DNA from: Shewanella algidipiscicola
GTDB taxonomy: Bacteria > Pseudomonadota > Gammaproteobacteria > Enterobacterales > Shewanellaceae
DNA length: 64,000 nt
Direction: 5' to 3'
Assembly: GCF_003605125.1 (NCBI RefSeq)
Contig: NZ_QPQT01000003.1
Coordinates: 248,001-312,000, forward strand
Positions 37,765 through 49,129 of the stretch are shown piece after piece. The notes beneath the pieces were generated by a model. The model was not told where the DNA came from and did not search any database. It was given only the letters and a program-made list of their open reading frames with translations. A program made the position numbers and the translations under genes. The stretch's first letter is position 1. The number at the start of each line of letters is the position of its first letter.

Positions 37765-38931
37765 TTAGTCAGAACCAAATAAGTCACGGGTATATACTTT
37801 ATCTGCAACATCATTAAGTTCATCAACCATACGATTTGATACAATTACGTCCGCAACTTCTTTAAACTCATCAATATTTTTTATCACTTTTGAGTTAAAA
37901 AATTCAGTTTTTTCAAGTACGGGTTCATATACCACAACCTCGATACCTTTGGCTTTAATACGCTTCATGATACCTTGAATTGATGAGGCTCTAAAGTTAT
38001 CAGAACCACTCTTCATCACTAATCGGTAAATACCTACTGTAGTTGGTTTTCGCTTTATTATTGCATCTGCGATAAAGTCTTTACGTGTAGTGTTTGCGTC
38101 TACAATTGCACCGATAAGGCAATTAGGTACATCAGCATAGTTTGCCCGTAACTGTTTAGTATCTTTAGGTAAGCAATAGCCGCCATAACCAAATGAAGGA
38201 TTATTATAGTGGCTTCCAATTCTTGGATCTAAACCTACGCCTTCTATGATCTGTCTTGTATTTAAACCATGGCTCTCAGCATAAGTATCAAGCTCATTAA
38301 AGTAAGCCACACGCATAGCTAAATAGGTATTTGAAAATAGCTTAACAGCTTCAGCTTCAGTGGAATCTGTTAATAGAATCGGAATGTCATCTTTAATCGC
38401 AGCATCAGTTAGTAGGGATGCAAAAACTTGCGCCCGTTGTGAGTTCTCACCAACGATCACTCTAGAAGGATGGAGGTTATCGTATAAGGCTTTTCCTTCT
38501 CGCAAAAATTCAGGAGAAAAAATAATATTATCGCAGGTAAACTTGGCCCGAACACTCTCAGTAAACCCAACTGGAACTGTCGATTTAATGATGATAACTG
38601 CATTGGGGTTTATTGCTAATACGTCCAGAATGACAGATTCTACTGAATTGGTATTAAAGTAGTTTGTTTCAGGGTCATAATCAGTTGGTGTCGCTACAAT
38701 AACATAAGAAGCATTTTCATAAGCAAAGAGCTTGTCACTAGTCGCTATCAGATTTAATGATTTAGTGGACAGATAATGCTCAATCTCTTTGTCGGCAATG
38801 GGGGATTTCTTATCATTGATTAATGCGATTTTTTCTTCATTTATATCTACAGCAACAACCTCATTATGTTGCGCTAATAATACTGCGTTAGACAAGCCAA
38901 CATAACCAGTGCCAGCAATAGCTATTTTCAT
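37765..38931 (-). CDS. ugd: UDP-glucose 6-dehydrogenase
   Basis: Oxidises UDP-glucose to UDP-glucuronate with two NAD+. [20 protein letters not shown] is the NAD fold, [21 protein letters not shown] the middle signature, and [20 protein letters not shown] holds the catalytic cysteine. The start is ATG 38931 (MKIAIAG), with AAGG upstream, giving 388 residues as in E. coli Ugd; a longer GTG-type reading from 38970 is unlikely. It lies upstream of galU in the same direction, which supplies its substrate, with the MITE-like copy between them. Confidence 0.95.
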   Translation of the reverse strand: MKIAIAGTGYVGLSNAVLLAQHNEVVAVDINEEKIALINDKKSPIADKEIEHYLSTKSLNLIATSDKLFAYENASYVIVATPTDYDPETNYFNTNSVESVILDVLAINPNAVIIIKSTVPVGFTESVRAKFTCDNIIFSPEFLREGKALYDNLHPSRVIVGENSQRAQVFASLLTDAAIKDDIPILLTDSTEAEAVKLFSNTYLAMRVAYFNELDTYAESHGLNTRQIIEGVGLDPRIGSHYNNPSFGYGGYCLPKDTKQLRANYADVPNCLIGAIVDANTTRKDFIADAIIKRKPTTVGIYRLVMKSGSDNFRASSIQGIMKRIKAKGIEVVVYEPVLEKTEFFNSKVIKNIDEFKEVADVIVSNRMVDELNDVADKVYTRDLFGSD

Positions 38932-39025
38932 CTTAAAACCTTTCCAAAAAATATCGGCGTACGTTACCATCTAAAAAGCAAAAAGTCTCGGTTCCATTGC
39001 ACACAAAAGGTACGGAAGTACGTAA

Positions 39026-40102
39026 ATGAAATTTTTAATTACTGGGGGGGCGGGGTTTATTGGCTCTGCAGTTATTCGACATATTTTAAAGAATACTGAT
39101 AACTCAGTAGTTAATGTCGACTGTTTAACTTATGCTGGTAACTTAGCATCCCTAAGTGATATTGATCAAGACGCTCGCTATGTATTTGAACTCGTTAATA
39201 TTTGTGACCTCGCCGAGCTTGAACGAGTTTTTACTGAACATAAGCCGGATGCCGTTATGCACCTCGCGGCTGAATCTCATGTTGATCGCTCAATCACAGG
39301 GCCTGCTGCTTTTATTCAAACCAATATTGTCGGTACCTTTACTTTGCTCGAAGTAGCACGAGCATATTGGCAACAGTTACCAGATACGGCCAAGCAAGTT
39401 TTCCGTTTTCATCATATCTCGACCGACGAAGTCTATGGTGATCTAGAGGGTGGCGATGACTTATTTATCGAAACCATGCCTTACCAGCCCTCAAGCCCTT
39501 ATTCAGCGTCTAAAGCCTCTAGCGATCATCTTGTACGTGCTTGGACAAGAACCTATGGTTTTCCGGCGATTGTGACTAATTGTTCTAATAATTATGGTCC
39601 TTATCATTTTCCTGAAAAACTCATCCCATTGATGATCCTCAATGCCTTAGAGGGCAAACCGTTACCGGTTTATGGTGATGGTATGCAAATTCGAGATTGG
39701 CTCTATGTCGAAGACCATGCTCGTGCACTCTATAAAGTGGTCACAGAGGGCGTTGTGGGTGAAACCTATAATATTGGCGGTCACAATGAGAAGGCCAATA
39801 TTGAGGTGGTTAATACCATTTGCAGTTTACTTGAAGAATTAGTCCCCCATAAGCCTCAAGGTGTAGCTTTGTATGCTGATTTAATTACTAAGGTCGCAGA
39901 TCGCCCTGGCCATGATGTTCGCTATGCTATAGACGCGTCGAAGATTGAACACGAGCTTGGCTGGACACCGCAAGAGACGTTTGAGTCGGGCATGCGTAAA
40001 ACCGTTGAGTGGTATTTAGCTAATAAACAATGGTGGTCGCGAGTGCTAGACGGCTCATACGCGGGTGAGCGTTTGGGGTCGTTAACAGGAGCGGTTAAAT
40101 GA
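39026..40102 (+). CDS. rmlB: dTDP-glucose 4,6-dehydratase
   Basis: The second step of dTDP-L-rhamnose synthesis. The NAD motif [17 protein letters not shown] opens the protein, and [17 protein letters not shown] and [17 protein letters not shown] contain the catalytic Thr, Asp-Glu, Tyr and Lys. 358 residues is normal. The GGAG part of the NAD loop is written with a run of seven G (39044-39050). It is divergent from ugd with 94 bp between start codons, so a shared two-way promoter is likely. It overlaps rmlA by 4 bp. Confidence 0.97.
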   Translation: MKFLITGGAGFIGSAVIRHILKNTDNSVVNVDCLTYAGNLASLSDIDQDARYVFELVNICDLAELERVFTEHKPDAVMHLAAESHVDRSITGPAAFIQTNIVGTFTLLEVARAYWQQLPDTAKQVFRFHHISTDEVYGDLEGGDDLFIETMPYQPSSPYSASKASSDHLVRAWTRTYGFPAIVTNCSNNYGPYHFPEKLIPLMILNALEGKPLPVYGDGMQIRDWLYVEDHARALYKVVTEGVVGETYNIGGHNEKANIEVVNTICSLLEELVPHKPQGVALYADLITKVADRPGHDVRYAIDASKIEHELGWTPQETFESGMRKTVEWYLANKQWWSRVLDGSYAGERLGSLTGAVK

Positions 40103-40974
40103 AAGGGATAGTATTAGCCGGTGGTTCAGGTACGCGTTTATATCCACTGACGCGTGGCGTCTCTAAACAATTACTGCCCATTTATGATAAACCCATGGTG
40201 TTTTATCCTATTTCAATCCTCATGTTGGCCGGTATTCGCGAGATATTAATCATCTCGACACCCGAAGATAGTGATAGCTTTAAGCGTTTATTAGGTGATG
40301 GGGCTGACTTTGGCGTCCAGTTTGAGTATGCCGTGCAACCTAGCCCTGATGGACTCGCGCAAGCGTTCATCATAGGTGAAGACTTTATTGGTGATGACTC
40401 GGTGTGTTTAGTGTTAGGTGACAATGTTTTCTATGGGCAGTCCTTTTCTAAAACGTTGCAGAGCGCGGCAAAACGTGACGTTGGAGCCACAGTATTTGGT
40501 TATCAAGTGAAAGATCCTGAGCGCTTTGGTGTGGTTGAGTTTGATGATGAGATGAAAGCGGTGTCGATTGAAGAAAAGCCCCTTAATCCCAAATCTAACT
40601 ATGCCGTGACTGGCCTGTATTTCTTTGATAATCGCGTGGTAGACATGGCAAAACAGCTTATGCCCTCTGAGCGCGGAGAACTTGAAATTACCGCTATCAA
40701 TGAGATGTACCTTAACGATGGATCACTCAATGTTGAGTTACTCGGGCGTGGATTTGCTTGGCTTGATACCGGCACTCATGAAAGCCTGCATGAAGCCTCT
40801 TCCTTTGTTCAAACCATTGAGAATGTGCAGGGGCTTAAAGTGGCGTGTTTAGAAGAGATCGCTTGGCGTAATGGCTGGCTGACGAGAGAGCAGGTGTTAA
40901 AGATTGCTAAGTCTATGATGAAAAATGAATATGGCCAGTATCTTACTCGGCTCGTTACAGAGAAAAACAGGTAG
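40099..40974 (+). CDS. rmlA: Glucose-1-phosphate thymidylyltransferase
   Basis: The first step of the dTDP-L-rhamnose route: makes dTDP-glucose from dTTP and glucose-1-phosphate. [20 protein letters not shown] at residues 3-22 is the nucleotide loop, and [20 protein letters not shown] and VLGDNVFYG follow as expected. 291 residues matches RmlA. The ATG lies inside the rmlB stop (4-bp overlap), so translation is coupled. rmlD follows after 8 bp. Confidence 0.97.
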   Translation: MKGIVLAGGSGTRLYPLTRGVSKQLLPIYDKPMVFYPISILMLAGIREILIISTPEDSDSFKRLLGDGADFGVQFEYAVQPSPDGLAQAFIIGEDFIGDDSVCLVLGDNVFYGQSFSKTLQSAAKRDVGATVFGYQVKDPERFGVVEFDDEMKAVSIEEKPLNPKSNYAVTGLYFFDNRVVDMAKQLMPSERGELEITAINEMYLNDGSLNVELLGRGFAWLDTGTHESLHEASSFVQTIENVQGLKVACLEEIAWRNGWLTREQVLKIAKSMMKNEYGQYLTRLVTEKNR

Positions 40975-40982
40975 TTTCATAG

Positions 40983-41867
40983 ATGAAAATACTGGTTACT
41001 GGCTGTAATGGCCAAGTCGGTCGCAGTCTAACAAGGTTGCTTGCTCAACGTGACGCTATGGTGGTGATTGCCGCCGACAGAGATACCTTAGATATTACCG
41101 ATAACAGCGCGGTAGCGGCGTTTATATTGGCTAATGTCCCCGATATTATTATTAATGCCGCGGCTTACACTGCGGTCGATAAAGCCGAAGATGAGGTTGA
41201 GTTAGCGTTTGCCATCAATAGTGATGGCCCTAAGCTTATAGCGTTAGCGGCGCAACAGATAGGCGCAACCTTATTACATATTTCCACCGATTATGTGTTT
41301 GCTGGTGATAAACAGGGGCTTTATCAAGAAAGTGACAGCCCAGCCCCACAGAGTGTGTATGGCGAGAGTAAGCTTGCCGGTGAGCGTGCCGTCATGCAGT
41401 CGTGTGATAAACATATCATTATGAGAACCGCTTGGGTGTTTAGTGAGCATGGTAATAACTTTGTCAAAACCATGCTTCGCCTAGCCAAGACGCACGACAG
41501 TTTGAGCATAGTGGGCGATCAATTTGGTGGCCCAACGTATGCTGGTGATATTGCCAGTGCACTGCTCACCATCGTCGATGCGGTTGCTGCACAAGAGCCG
41601 ATTGAATATGGGGTTTATCACTATTCAGGTTTACCGCATGTGAGTTGGTATGAGTTTGCTGATGCTATTTTTGATATTGCGGTTAATGAGTCACTTATCT
41701 CTAACAAGCCCAAGTTGACTCCGATCCCCACTCAAGAATACCCCACACCAGCCAAGCGCCCAGCTAATTCAATGTTAGATACGGCTAAAATTACTCAGCA
41801 CTTCGGTATCGAGGCGAGCGACTGGAAACAGGTGCTTAACACCAATATACACGCATATAAAGGTTGA
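40983..41867 (+). CDS. rmlD: dTDP-4-dehydrorhamnose reductase
   Basis: The last step of dTDP-L-rhamnose synthesis, an NAD(P)H-dependent reductase. ILVTGCNGQVGRSLTRLLA gives the cofactor loop, LHISTDYVFAG the metal and substrate segment, and SVYGESKLAGERAV the catalytic Tyr and Lys. 294 residues is usual. It is third in the order rmlB-rmlA-rmlD-rmlC, with gaps of 8 and 10 bp, clearly one operon. Confidence 0.96.
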   Translation: MKILVTGCNGQVGRSLTRLLAQRDAMVVIAADRDTLDITDNSAVAAFILANVPDIIINAAAYTAVDKAEDEVELAFAINSDGPKLIALAAQQIGATLLHISTDYVFAGDKQGLYQESDSPAPQSVYGESKLAGERAVMQSCDKHIIMRTAWVFSEHGNNFVKTMLRLAKTHDSLSIVGDQFGGPTYAGDIASALLTIVDAVAAQEPIEYGVYHYSGLPHVSWYEFADAIFDIAVNESLISNKPKLTPIPTQEYPTPAKRPANSMLDTAKITQHFGIEASDWKQVLNTNIHAYKG

Positions 41868-41877
41868 TAGTTACGTT

Positions 41878-42432
41878 ATGAAGGTTATTGATACAGCGAT
41901 CCCAGATGTGAAAATTATCGAGCCGACGGTATTTGGTGATGAACGTGGTTTCTTTATGGAAACCTGGCATCAACAGAAATTTGAACTGTTAGTCACAGGT
42001 AAACCAACTTCTTTTGTGCAAGATAACCATTCGAAGTCCAAAAAAGGAATTTTGCGTGGTCTGCATTACCAAACTGAAAATACTCAAGGAAAGTTAGTAC
42101 GTGTCATATCGGGTGAGGTGTTCGATGTCGCGGTTGATATTCGTAAAGGCTCACCAACGTTTGGCCAATGGGTAGGGGAATATCTATCGGCTGACAATAA
42201 ACGGCAACACTGGGTACCTGAAGGGTTCGCCCACGGCTTTTATGTCATCAGTGACGAGGCGGAGTTTGTCTATAAATGCACTAACTTTTATCATCCTGAG
42301 AGTGAAATTTCGATAGCTTGGAATGATGCAGACATTGGCATAACCTGGCCTATGAATGCAGAAGCCCCGACTCTCTCGAGTAAAGATACTACGGCAATGA
42401 GCCTACAAGCATATATAGAGGCGCATTGTTAG
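41878..42432 (+). CDS. rmlC: dTDP-4-dehydrorhamnose 3,5-epimerase
   Basis: The third step of dTDP-L-rhamnose synthesis. The cupin core shows RGLHYQTENTQGKLVRVISG with the catalytic histidine, VFDVAVDIRKGSPTFGQWVG, and EGFAHGFYVIS. 184 residues is standard. It closes the rml operon. An inverted repeat (CATCGATAA at 42453-42461 with 42482-42490) follows its stop; it lacks a T-tract. Confidence 0.97.
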   Translation: MKVIDTAIPDVKIIEPTVFGDERGFFMETWHQQKFELLVTGKPTSFVQDNHSKSKKGILRGLHYQTENTQGKLVRVISGEVFDVAVDIRKGSPTFGQWVGEYLSADNKRQHWVPEGFAHGFYVISDEAEFVYKCTNFYHPESEISIAWNDADIGITWPMNAEAPTLSSKDTTAMSLQAYIEAHC

Positions 42433-42705
42433 TGTGGATTACTTTAGGGTGCCATCGATAAATTGATCACAGATAAGCGTGTTATCGATGCCTTAATGCT
42501 GCAGTTTTTGCCGATCCTAAATTAAGGCTCAAGATGTGTCTTAACCCTGAGATCACGGCGTAATCGCAGGGGGGCAGAGACTTACACATTAAAAATCATG
42601 ACTGCACAGAGATTGCATGATGGGTCTTTAAGGTTACATAGAGAAAGTGTGCTTAACATAGTAAACTGGATGCCAACTTTTTCGACTCAGGAAATGAGGC
42701 TTATC

Positions 42706-43452
42706 ATGAAATTTCTCGTTGATGTTCATGCGCATACCATCGCCTCCACTCACGCCTATAGCACAATACACGATTACCTTAGCGTGGCGAAAGAAAAGGG
42801 CATTAAGCTGTTTGCCATTACCGACCATGGCCCAGATATGGCCGATGCGCCGCACTTTTGGCACTTTGTGAATATGCGCGTGTTACCTAGGATGGTTGAT
42901 GGTATTGGTGTGCTGCGCGGTATCGAAGCCAATATCAAAAACGAACAGGGTGAAATTGACTTTTTTGGTGAATATTTACAAGAGCTGGATATCGTACTGG
43001 CAGGTTTCCATGAGCCCGTTTTCCCACCTTCGACTAAAGAGGCCCACACCCGGGCACTGCTCAACACCATTGAAAGTGGTCATGTCGACATTATTAGCCA
43101 TCCTGGTAATCCGGCTTATCCCATTGACATTAAGCGTGTCGCTGAGGCCGCTGCGGCCCATAACGTGGCGCTGGAGATCAATAACTCCTCTTTTTTGACA
43201 TCCAGAAAAGGCAGTGTAAATAACTGCACTGAGATTGCCAGAGCGGTAAAAGCGGCTGGAGGACTCCTAGTGATGGGCTCTGACTCCCATGTTGCTTTTA
43301 GCTTAGGGGGCTTTGATAAGGCGATAGACATTATTGAGGCGGTGGCATTTCCAATGGAGCGCTTACTCAATCGTAGCCCCGAAGCGTTATTGTGTTTTCT
43401 TTCTGCAAGAGGGCATAAGTCGCTCGATGAATACGCTGTGTTAATCGAATGA
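42706..43452 (+). CDS. ycdX: PHP-domain phosphatase, YcdX-like
   Basis: A trinuclear-metal hydrolase of the PHP superfamily. [22 protein letters not shown] and [10 protein letters not shown] supply N-terminal metal-binding histidines, and [26 protein letters not shown] and MGSDSHVA supply further metal ligands. From ATG 42706 (GAGG six bases upstream) the protein has 248 residues, like E. coli YcdX; the frame is open 36 codons further upstream but that part lacks family features. The cellular substrate is not settled. It is not obviously part of the glycan pathway. Confidence 0.9.
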   Translation: MKFLVDVHAHTIASTHAYSTIHDYLSVAKEKGIKLFAITDHGPDMADAPHFWHFVNMRVLPRMVDGIGVLRGIEANIKNEQGEIDFFGEYLQELDIVLAGFHEPVFPPSTKEAHTRALLNTIESGHVDIISHPGNPAYPIDIKRVAEAAAAHNVALEINNSSFLTSRKGSVNNCTEIARAVKAAGGLLVMGSDSHVAFSLGGFDKAIDIIEAVAFPMERLLNRSPEALLCFLSARGHKSLDEYAVLIE

Positions 43453-44068
43453 TATCTCTATCTCGCGTCTTAACTCCTTGTTAAGTCGCGACCTCGTTTG
43501 CTTCCCTTAAAACGGTGCAGGCTTGGGGACTCAAACGCTATGAGGGCTAGCGGGTGGCGATGATGCTTTTATCGCTGCTTGTCGCGAGTTTGTGAGCGCT
43601 AACATCAACAGAAATAGGCTGAATTTTAGCATATGCTATGGCAGTGTGCTTCATGTCAGCTGATGATTTTACCCATTAAGAATGGTCCTCTCTTTTATTT
43701 AATGTTGATGACAATCTCTTCGTTAAACCTAACCCCTTATTGCGAGCTAGAGGGCTAAGTGTCTGGGTCTGTGCTGCAACTTAAGCAATACTTTTACATC
43801 TGTCGATACGGTGGTATATCACGCACTTCTCTGGCCATTTCTGCTGTTGTTTACATTCCTCTCTTTCACTTTTAGCACTTCTTATTTCTTTTTGGTATAG
43901 ATAAATTAATATTTATAACTTCTAAAACATATTGGTGCTGTTATCATCTTCTCAATGCCATCATCTGGTTAGCCTATCGGTGTTTTTTGCTTGTGCATAA
44001 ACGAGCCTGTGGATAGGTGATAACACTAATTAGCCAATTGATATTATTAATATTATACGGAAGCCGAT
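43453..44068 (+). other. 616-bp intergenic region before the second cys set
   Basis: A hairpin at 43464-43474 with 43480-43490 (11 bp, one mismatch, 5-base loop) follows ycdX and may weaken read-through, but no T-tract follows. The rest is AT-rich, without a gene. The promoter of the second cysD copy must lie here; I could not place a convincing CysB site. Confidence 0.4.
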
Positions 44069-44974
44069 ATGTCTACAGCGCAAACTCATTTGAAACAACT
44101 CGAAGCAGAATCGATTCAGATCATGCGTGAAGTGGCCGCAGAATTTGATAACCCAGTGATGTTATATTCTGTTGGTAAAGACTCTTCAGTATTACTGCAT
44201 TTGGCCCGTAAAGCCTTCTATCCCGGTAAGATCCCGTTTCCTTTAATGCACATCGATACTCACTGGAAGTTTAAAGAGATGATTGCATTTCGTGATCTGA
44301 TGGCGAAAAAGTATGGTTTCGACTTGATAGTGCATAAAAATCCGCGCGGATTAGCCATGAATATCTCTCCCTTTACCCACGGCAGTGCCAAGCATACCGA
44401 CATCATGAAAACCGAAGGATTGAAGCAGGCACTTGATATGCATGGCTTTGATGCGGCCTTTGGCGGTGCTCGTCGTGATGAAGAGAAATCACGTGCTAAA
44501 GAGCGTGTTTATTCGTTTCGTGACAGTAAGCATCGCTGGGATCCTAAAAATCAACGCCCCGAATTATGGAACATCTACAATGGCAAGGTCGATAAAGGCG
44601 AAAGTATTCGTGTGTTCCCCTTGTCCAATTGGACTGAGTTAGATATCTGGCAATACATTTACCTTGAAGGCATTGATATTCCGTCTCTTTATTTAGCCGA
44701 GCCTCGTCCTGTGGTGAAGCGTGATGGCACGCTGATCATGGTTGATGATGAACGTATGGCACTCGAGCTCGGTGAAACAGTTGAGCACAAAATGGTGCGC
44801 TTTAGAACGTTAGGCTGTTACCCGCTCACCGGCGCTGTGGAGTCGAATGCGACCACCTTGCCTGAAATCATTCAAGAGATGTTGCTGTGCACCACCTCGG
44901 AGCGCCAAGGGCGAGTGATCGACAACGACTCTGCCGGCTCGATGGAAAAGAAAAAGATGGAAGGTTACTTTTAG
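44069..44974 (+). CDS. cysD: Sulfate adenylyltransferase subunit 2, copy 2
   Basis: The same enzyme as at 12578: the PP-loop [36 protein letters not shown], and [14 protein letters not shown]. 301 residues, beginning [15 protein letters not shown]. Its codons are more GC-rich than those of copy 1, closer to the core genes further right, so this may be the resident copy. Neither copy sits next to cysJIH, so which one serves assimilation cannot be decided from the window. cysN follows after the same 54-bp spacer as in copy 1. Confidence 0.97.
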   Translation: MSTAQTHLKQLEAESIQIMREVAAEFDNPVMLYSVGKDSSVLLHLARKAFYPGKIPFPLMHIDTHWKFKEMIAFRDLMAKKYGFDLIVHKNPRGLAMNISPFTHGSAKHTDIMKTEGLKQALDMHGFDAAFGGARRDEEKSRAKERVYSFRDSKHRWDPKNQRPELWNIYNGKVDKGESIRVFPLSNWTELDIWQYIYLEGIDIPSLYLAEPRPVVKRDGTLIMVDDERMALELGETVEHKMVRFRTLGCYPLTGAVESNATTLPEIIQEMLLCTTSERQGRVIDNDSAGSMEKKKMEGYF

Positions 44975-45114
44975 GCTGCCGCTCCACAACCGTATAAATG
45001 CCTTAAGTGTGCCGTTCACCTACAGAATATGAGAAAGACCATGACAACAGAACAGACGTTATTGCAAACCGATATTGAATCCTATCTTAAGCTGCATGAA
45101 AACAAAGATATGTT
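44969..45114 (+). repeat. 146-bp tract identical to 13478-13623
   Basis: Second member of the identical pair; it covers the end of cysD, the complete spacer and the first 86 bp of cysN. The flanks of the two copies differ at many silent sites. Confidence 0.9.
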
Positions 45115-46450
45115 GCGTATCTTGACCTGTGGCAGTGTGGATGACGGTAAGTCGACCCTCATCGGTCGCCTGTTGTTCGATAGTAAGATGATTTTTGAAG
45201 ATCAGATGGCGGCCATTGAAAAAGACTCTAAGCGTTTTAATACCACAGACGATGCGTTTGATCTGGCGTTGCTGGTCGATGGCTTGCAATCTGAGCGTGA
45301 GCAGGGGATCACCATTGACGTGGCCTATCGCTATTTTGCCACCGAGCAGCGTAAGTTCATCATTGCTGACACCCCTGGCCATGAGCAATATACCCGCAAT
45401 ATGGCGACCGGGGCCTCGACTTCGGACTTAGCCATTATTCTTATCGATGCTCGCCACGGCGTGCAGGTGCAGACGCGGCGCCACAGTTATATTTGCTCGC
45501 AGCTTGGCATTAAACACGTGATCATTGCTATCAATAAGATGGACGCCGTGGGGTACGACCAAAGTGTGTATCAAGGCATTAAAAAAGCTTACCGTGAATT
45601 TACCCAAGACTTGGCGTTTACGGATGTGCGTTTTGTGCCGATCTCGGCATTAAAAGGCGATAACGTGGTCAATGAAAGCAGCCATATGTCTTGGTACCCA
45701 GGCTCTACCTTGCTCAAACTGCTCAATACTGTGTCGGTTGAGCAGGATAAGAGCGACTCATTTCGTTTCCAAGTGCAGTATGTCAATCGGCCTAATCTGG
45801 ACTTTAGGGGATTTTGCGGCACCTTGGCGTCGGGCGACATTCGCGTGGGTGACACCATTGCCGCCTTGCCCTCTGGCAAAGAAAGTTGCATCAAATCGAT
45901 TGTGACTTTTGACGGAGCGCTAGACAAAGCCGTGGCGGGTCAAGCGGTAACCTTAACCCTAACCGATGAAATTGATGTTAGTCGCGGCGATATGTTGGTG
46001 CGTCCACATGACAAACCCAGCTCAAGCGCACATTTTGAAGCCGATGTGGTGTGGATGACCGAAGAGCCGCTGTGTGTGGATCGTGAATATGCTATTAAAT
46101 TAGGCAGTAAGTCGGTATACGGCTTTGCCGATGCGATTAATTATAAGGTCGATATTAATAATTTGACTCAACATCCGGCGCAGCAGTTAGCACTTAATGA
46201 GATGGGTAACTGCCATTTTTCACTGACAGAGCCGGTGCAGTTTGATGCCTATGACGATAACCGTGATACCGGGGCGTTTATCATTATCGACCGATTAACC
46301 AATGTCACGGTCGGTGCCGGAATGATCCGCAAGGCGATTGATGCCGCTAAGGGCAACAAGCGTGCGATCTCCGAGTTTGAACTTGAGATGAATGCCTTAG
46401 TGCGTAAACACTTTCCGCATTGGGGGGTTAAAGATATATCCAAGGCTTAA
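45029..46450 (+). CDS. cysN: Sulfate adenylyltransferase subunit 1 (GTPase), copy 2
   Basis: The GTPase partner of CysD. It carries [35 protein letters not shown] and NKMD in the expected places and has 473 residues, exactly as long as copy 1. The first 30 or so residues are identical to copy 1 at the DNA level; later parts differ in many residues (for example around 185-215 and 355-440). No terminator was seen after it, and cysC follows after 162 bp without a transporter gene between, unlike the first set. Confidence 0.96.
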   Translation: MRKTMTTEQTLLQTDIESYLKLHENKDMLRILTCGSVDDGKSTLIGRLLFDSKMIFEDQMAAIEKDSKRFNTTDDAFDLALLVDGLQSEREQGITIDVAYRYFATEQRKFIIADTPGHEQYTRNMATGASTSDLAIILIDARHGVQVQTRRHSYICSQLGIKHVIIAINKMDAVGYDQSVYQGIKKAYREFTQDLAFTDVRFVPISALKGDNVVNESSHMSWYPGSTLLKLLNTVSVEQDKSDSFRFQVQYVNRPNLDFRGFCGTLASGDIRVGDTIAALPSGKESCIKSIVTFDGALDKAVAGQAVTLTLTDEIDVSRGDMLVRPHDKPSSSAHFEADVVWMTEEPLCVDREYAIKLGSKSVYGFADAINYKVDINNLTQHPAQQLALNEMGNCHFSLTEPVQFDAYDDNRDTGAFIIIDRLTNVTVGAGMIRKAIDAAKGNKRAISEFELEMNALVRKHFPHWGVKDISKA

Positions 46451-46612
46451 GAGGCGTTGTCAACATCGGCCAGTGCAGGTATTTGGCATGACTTTACGCG
46501 TGCTGCTGTGAGTCATAAAAGATAAGCGCTAAATTAACAGTAGAAGGCTAGGTTATGGGTTGTTAACACCTAGAACTTAAAAAATAATACTTTGTCTTAT
46601 AAAGGAAAGTCG

Positions 46613-47248
46613 ATGTCACCCTATAAAACCCTACAGAGTGAAGATAAATCCACCGATGTGGTATGGCATCAGGCTAGCGTGTCGCATCAAGATCGCGTGG
46701 CGGCCAAGGGGCATCAGGCGGCGGTATTATGGTTTACAGGCCTCAGTGGCTCAGGTAAATCAACGCTGGCCAATGCGGTCGATAAGATGCTGCATGAGCG
46801 AGGCGCCAGTACCTATGTGCTTGACGGTGATAATGTTCGCCACGGTCTCAATGGTGATTTAGGCTTTGCTGATAGCGACAGAGTTGAAAATATCCGCCGC
46901 ATTGGTGAAGTCGCTAAGCTGTTTGTCGATGCGGGCTTAGTCGTGTCGACGGCATTTATCTCGCCCTTTCGTGCTGACAGAGCCATGGTGCGCGGTTTAC
47001 TTAACGACAAGCAATTTATTGAGGTGTTTGTTGATACTCCGCTTGAGGTCTGTGAGCGGCGCGATCCCAAAGGGCTATACAAGCTGGCACGCGCCGGCGA
47101 GATTAAACACTTTACTGGTATTGACTCGGCTTATGAGGCGCCCAGTTCACCTCATCTTCGTCTCGATACCGCGCGCCACAATGTGCAGCAATGTGCTCAG
47201 CAAGTGATTGATTACTTAATCGCACAACAGATCATCAGTGCAGGTTAG
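46613..47248 (+). CDS. cysC: Adenylyl-sulfate kinase, copy 2
   Basis: Makes PAPS from [23 protein letters not shown] is the P-loop, followed by [20 protein letters not shown] and the canonical loop [12 protein letters not shown], which copy 1 has lost in part. The start is ATG 46613 (AAAGGA six bases before); TTG 46592 would add seven residues and is less likely. Product 211 residues. The C-terminal region (residues about 175-211) differs strongly from copy 1. cysQ follows after 58 bp. Confidence 0.95.
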   Translation: MSPYKTLQSEDKSTDVVWHQASVSHQDRVAAKGHQAAVLWFTGLSGSGKSTLANAVDKMLHERGASTYVLDGDNVRHGLNGDLGFADSDRVENIRRIGEVAKLFVDAGLVVSTAFISPFRADRAMVRGLLNDKQFIEVFVDTPLEVCERRDPKGLYKLARAGEIKHFTGIDSAYEAPSSPHLRLDTARHNVQQCAQQVIDYLIAQQIISAG

Positions 47249-47306
47249 ACACGGCAAATTGTATGGCACACTCATCTTTTTCGCGCCACAACAGAGGTAG
47301 AGCAGC

Positions 47307-48101
47307 TTGACGACACCCTTTAATCCCACTTGGTTACCCCAGGTTGTCGCCATTGCCCAGCAGGCTGGCGAGGCGATTATGGCGATTTACGCGCAAGAGA
47401 CGTTTGCCGTCGCGGCAAAATCAGATGACAGCCCAGTGACGGCGGCCGATATGGCGAGCCACCATGTGATTGTCGATGCGCTTGCTAAATTAACTCCCAA
47501 TATTCCTGTGATGTCGGAAGAGGCTGCCGATATCCCATGGGCTACGCGTCGCCAATGGTCGCAATACTGGTTGATTGACCCGCTCGATGGCACGAAAGAG
47601 TTTATTAAGCGAAATGGTGAATTTACCGTCAACATCGCCTTTATCGACCATCATCAAGCCGTGGCGGGAGTGGTCTATGCCCCGGTATTAGCAAAGTGCT
47701 ATTACGGCGCCAAAGGCCTTGGCGCTTGGTTGTCTCAGGGCGGCGAGCTGGTTGATTTAGCATCGCAGGTACCACCTGTGCCCAAGGTGCCTCGGGTGGT
47801 GGGAAGCCGCTCGCATGTGAGCCCCGGGCTGGCGGATTATCTCGCCTCGCTTGGGCCCCATACCTTGTTAAGTATCGGTAGTTCATTGAAATTTTGCATG
47901 TTAGCCGAGGGCGCAGCAGAGATCTATCCCCGTTTAGGGTTAACCAGCGAGTGGGACACCGCAGCGGCTCAGGCGGTGCTTGAAAGCGCGGGCGGCGCGG
48001 TGATCAATCATGCTACGGGTTTGCCCTTGGCTTATAACCAAAAAGAGACAATATTAAATCCCTATTTTATTGCCACTGCTAAACATTGGCAGATAAACTG
48101 A
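47307..48101 (+). CDS. cysQ: 3'(2'),5'-bisphosphate nucleotidase
   Basis: Hydrolyses PAP to AMP and keeps PAP from building up after PAPS use. It belongs to the inositol monophosphatase fold: [29 protein letters not shown] and the metal-binding [21 protein letters not shown]. Late in the protein, [20 protein letters not shown] completes the site. It starts at TTG 47307 with GAGG nine bases upstream. 264 residues. Its pairing with the second cysDNC set parallels the DHH phosphoesterase beside the first set. Confidence 0.95.
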   Translation: MTTPFNPTWLPQVVAIAQQAGEAIMAIYAQETFAVAAKSDDSPVTAADMASHHVIVDALAKLTPNIPVMSEEAADIPWATRRQWSQYWLIDPLDGTKEFIKRNGEFTVNIAFIDHHQAVAGVVYAPVLAKCYYGAKGLGAWLSQGGELVDLASQVPPVPKVPRVVGSRSHVSPGLADYLASLGPHTLLSIGSSLKFCMLAEGAAEIYPRLGLTSEWDTAAAQAVLESAGGAVINHATGLPLAYNQKETILNPYFIATAKHWQIN

Positions 48102-48130
48102 TCCATCAAGTTATCCAGTGGAGTGTAAAC

Positions 48131-49036
48131 ATGTTGCGGATCGGGGTTGATTTAGGCGGCACTAAAATTGAGCTGGTGGCCTTAAATGAGCAGGGCATGG
48201 AGCAATTTCGAAAGCGAGTGGCTACGCCTGCTAACTATGTCGCTACCCTCAATACCATTGTGTCGTTAGTCAATGAGGCAGAGGCGCAACTGGGGCAAAC
48301 GGCCACGGTTGGGGTCGGGATCCCTGGGGTTATTTCTCCTTTTTCAGGCTTAGTTAAAAATGCCAATTCGACTTGGATCAACGGCCAGCCGTTAGACCTT
48401 GACCTAAGTGAGCGCTTAGGGCGTGAGGTGCGGGTGGCTAATGATGCCAACTGCTTTGCCATTTCAGAGGCAATCGATGGCGCGGCCGCGGGGAAGGTGA
48501 TGGTCTTTGGGGTGATTATTGGCACCGGGTGTGGTGCTGGTATTGCTATCAATGGCAAGATCCATGGCGGCGGTAATGGCATCGGCGGCGAGTGGGGTCA
48601 TAATCCTTTGCCTTGGATGACGGCAGATGAATTTAATTCCACCGCGTGTTTTTGCGGAAACAAAGATTGTATCGAAACCTTTATATCAGGCACTGGTTTT
48701 GTGCGTGACTATAACCACAGCCTAGCTCCTCATCAGCAAGGTAGCGTGTCTAGCGCTGTTGAGGTGATGGCGTTAGTCAGCCAAGGTGATGCGCAGGCCC
48801 AGGCCTGTTTTGAGCGCTATATCGACAGGCTTGCCCGCAGTTTGGCCCATGTGATCAATATTCTTGACCCAGATATCATAGTGTTAGGCGGAGGCATGTC
48901 CAATGTCAGTGCCATCTATCCTCGGCTGCCGGACTTATTACCCCGCTATGTATTAGGCGGCGAATGCCGCACGACAGTGGTGCAAAATTTATATGGTTGT
49001 TCATCAGGTGTACGCGGCGCCGCTTGGCTTTGGTGA
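48131..49036 (+). CDS. mak: Fructokinase, Mak-type (ROK family)
   Basis: An ATP-dependent sugar kinase. [20 protein letters not shown] is the ROK nucleotide loop, [20 protein letters not shown] and [14 protein letters not shown] carry the catalytic aspartate, and [18 protein letters not shown] holds the zinc cysteines. Pattern and length (301 residues) match E. coli Mak closely, so fructose is the likely substrate. The start is ATG 48131 with GGAG eight bases upstream; the frame is open to 48086 but that would overlap cysQ. Confidence 0.9.
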   Translation: MLRIGVDLGGTKIELVALNEQGMEQFRKRVATPANYVATLNTIVSLVNEAEAQLGQTATVGVGIPGVISPFSGLVKNANSTWINGQPLDLDLSERLGREVRVANDANCFAISEAIDGAAAGKVMVFGVIIGTGCGAGIAINGKIHGGGNGIGGEWGHNPLPWMTADEFNSTACFCGNKDCIETFISGTGFVRDYNHSLAPHQQGSVSSAVEVMALVSQGDAQAQACFERYIDRLARSLAHVINILDPDIIVLGGGMSNVSAIYPRLPDLLPRYVLGGECRTTVVQNLYGCSSGVRGAAWLW

Positions 49037-49129
49037 TAAGTGAGTGTCAATAAACCACGCTAGCGTTTGGTATTGCACATCGCTTCAGTTAAACTTGCGC
49101 GACGCTAATATTGAGAGGCAAGGATAGCC

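Noticed and set aside
42453..42490. Inverted repeat after rmlC as a Rho-independent terminator
   Set aside because: The 9-bp arms are perfect but the 20-base loop is long and no T-tract follows; I note it only in the rmlC entry.
42598..42705. Longer start for the PHP phosphatase gene
   Set aside because: ATG 42706 has a good ribosome site and matches the family N-terminus; the upstream part has no family similarity.
43801..44068. CysB binding site before the second cysD
   Set aside because: AT-rich direct and inverted pieces are present, but none matches the loose CysB pattern well enough to call by eye.
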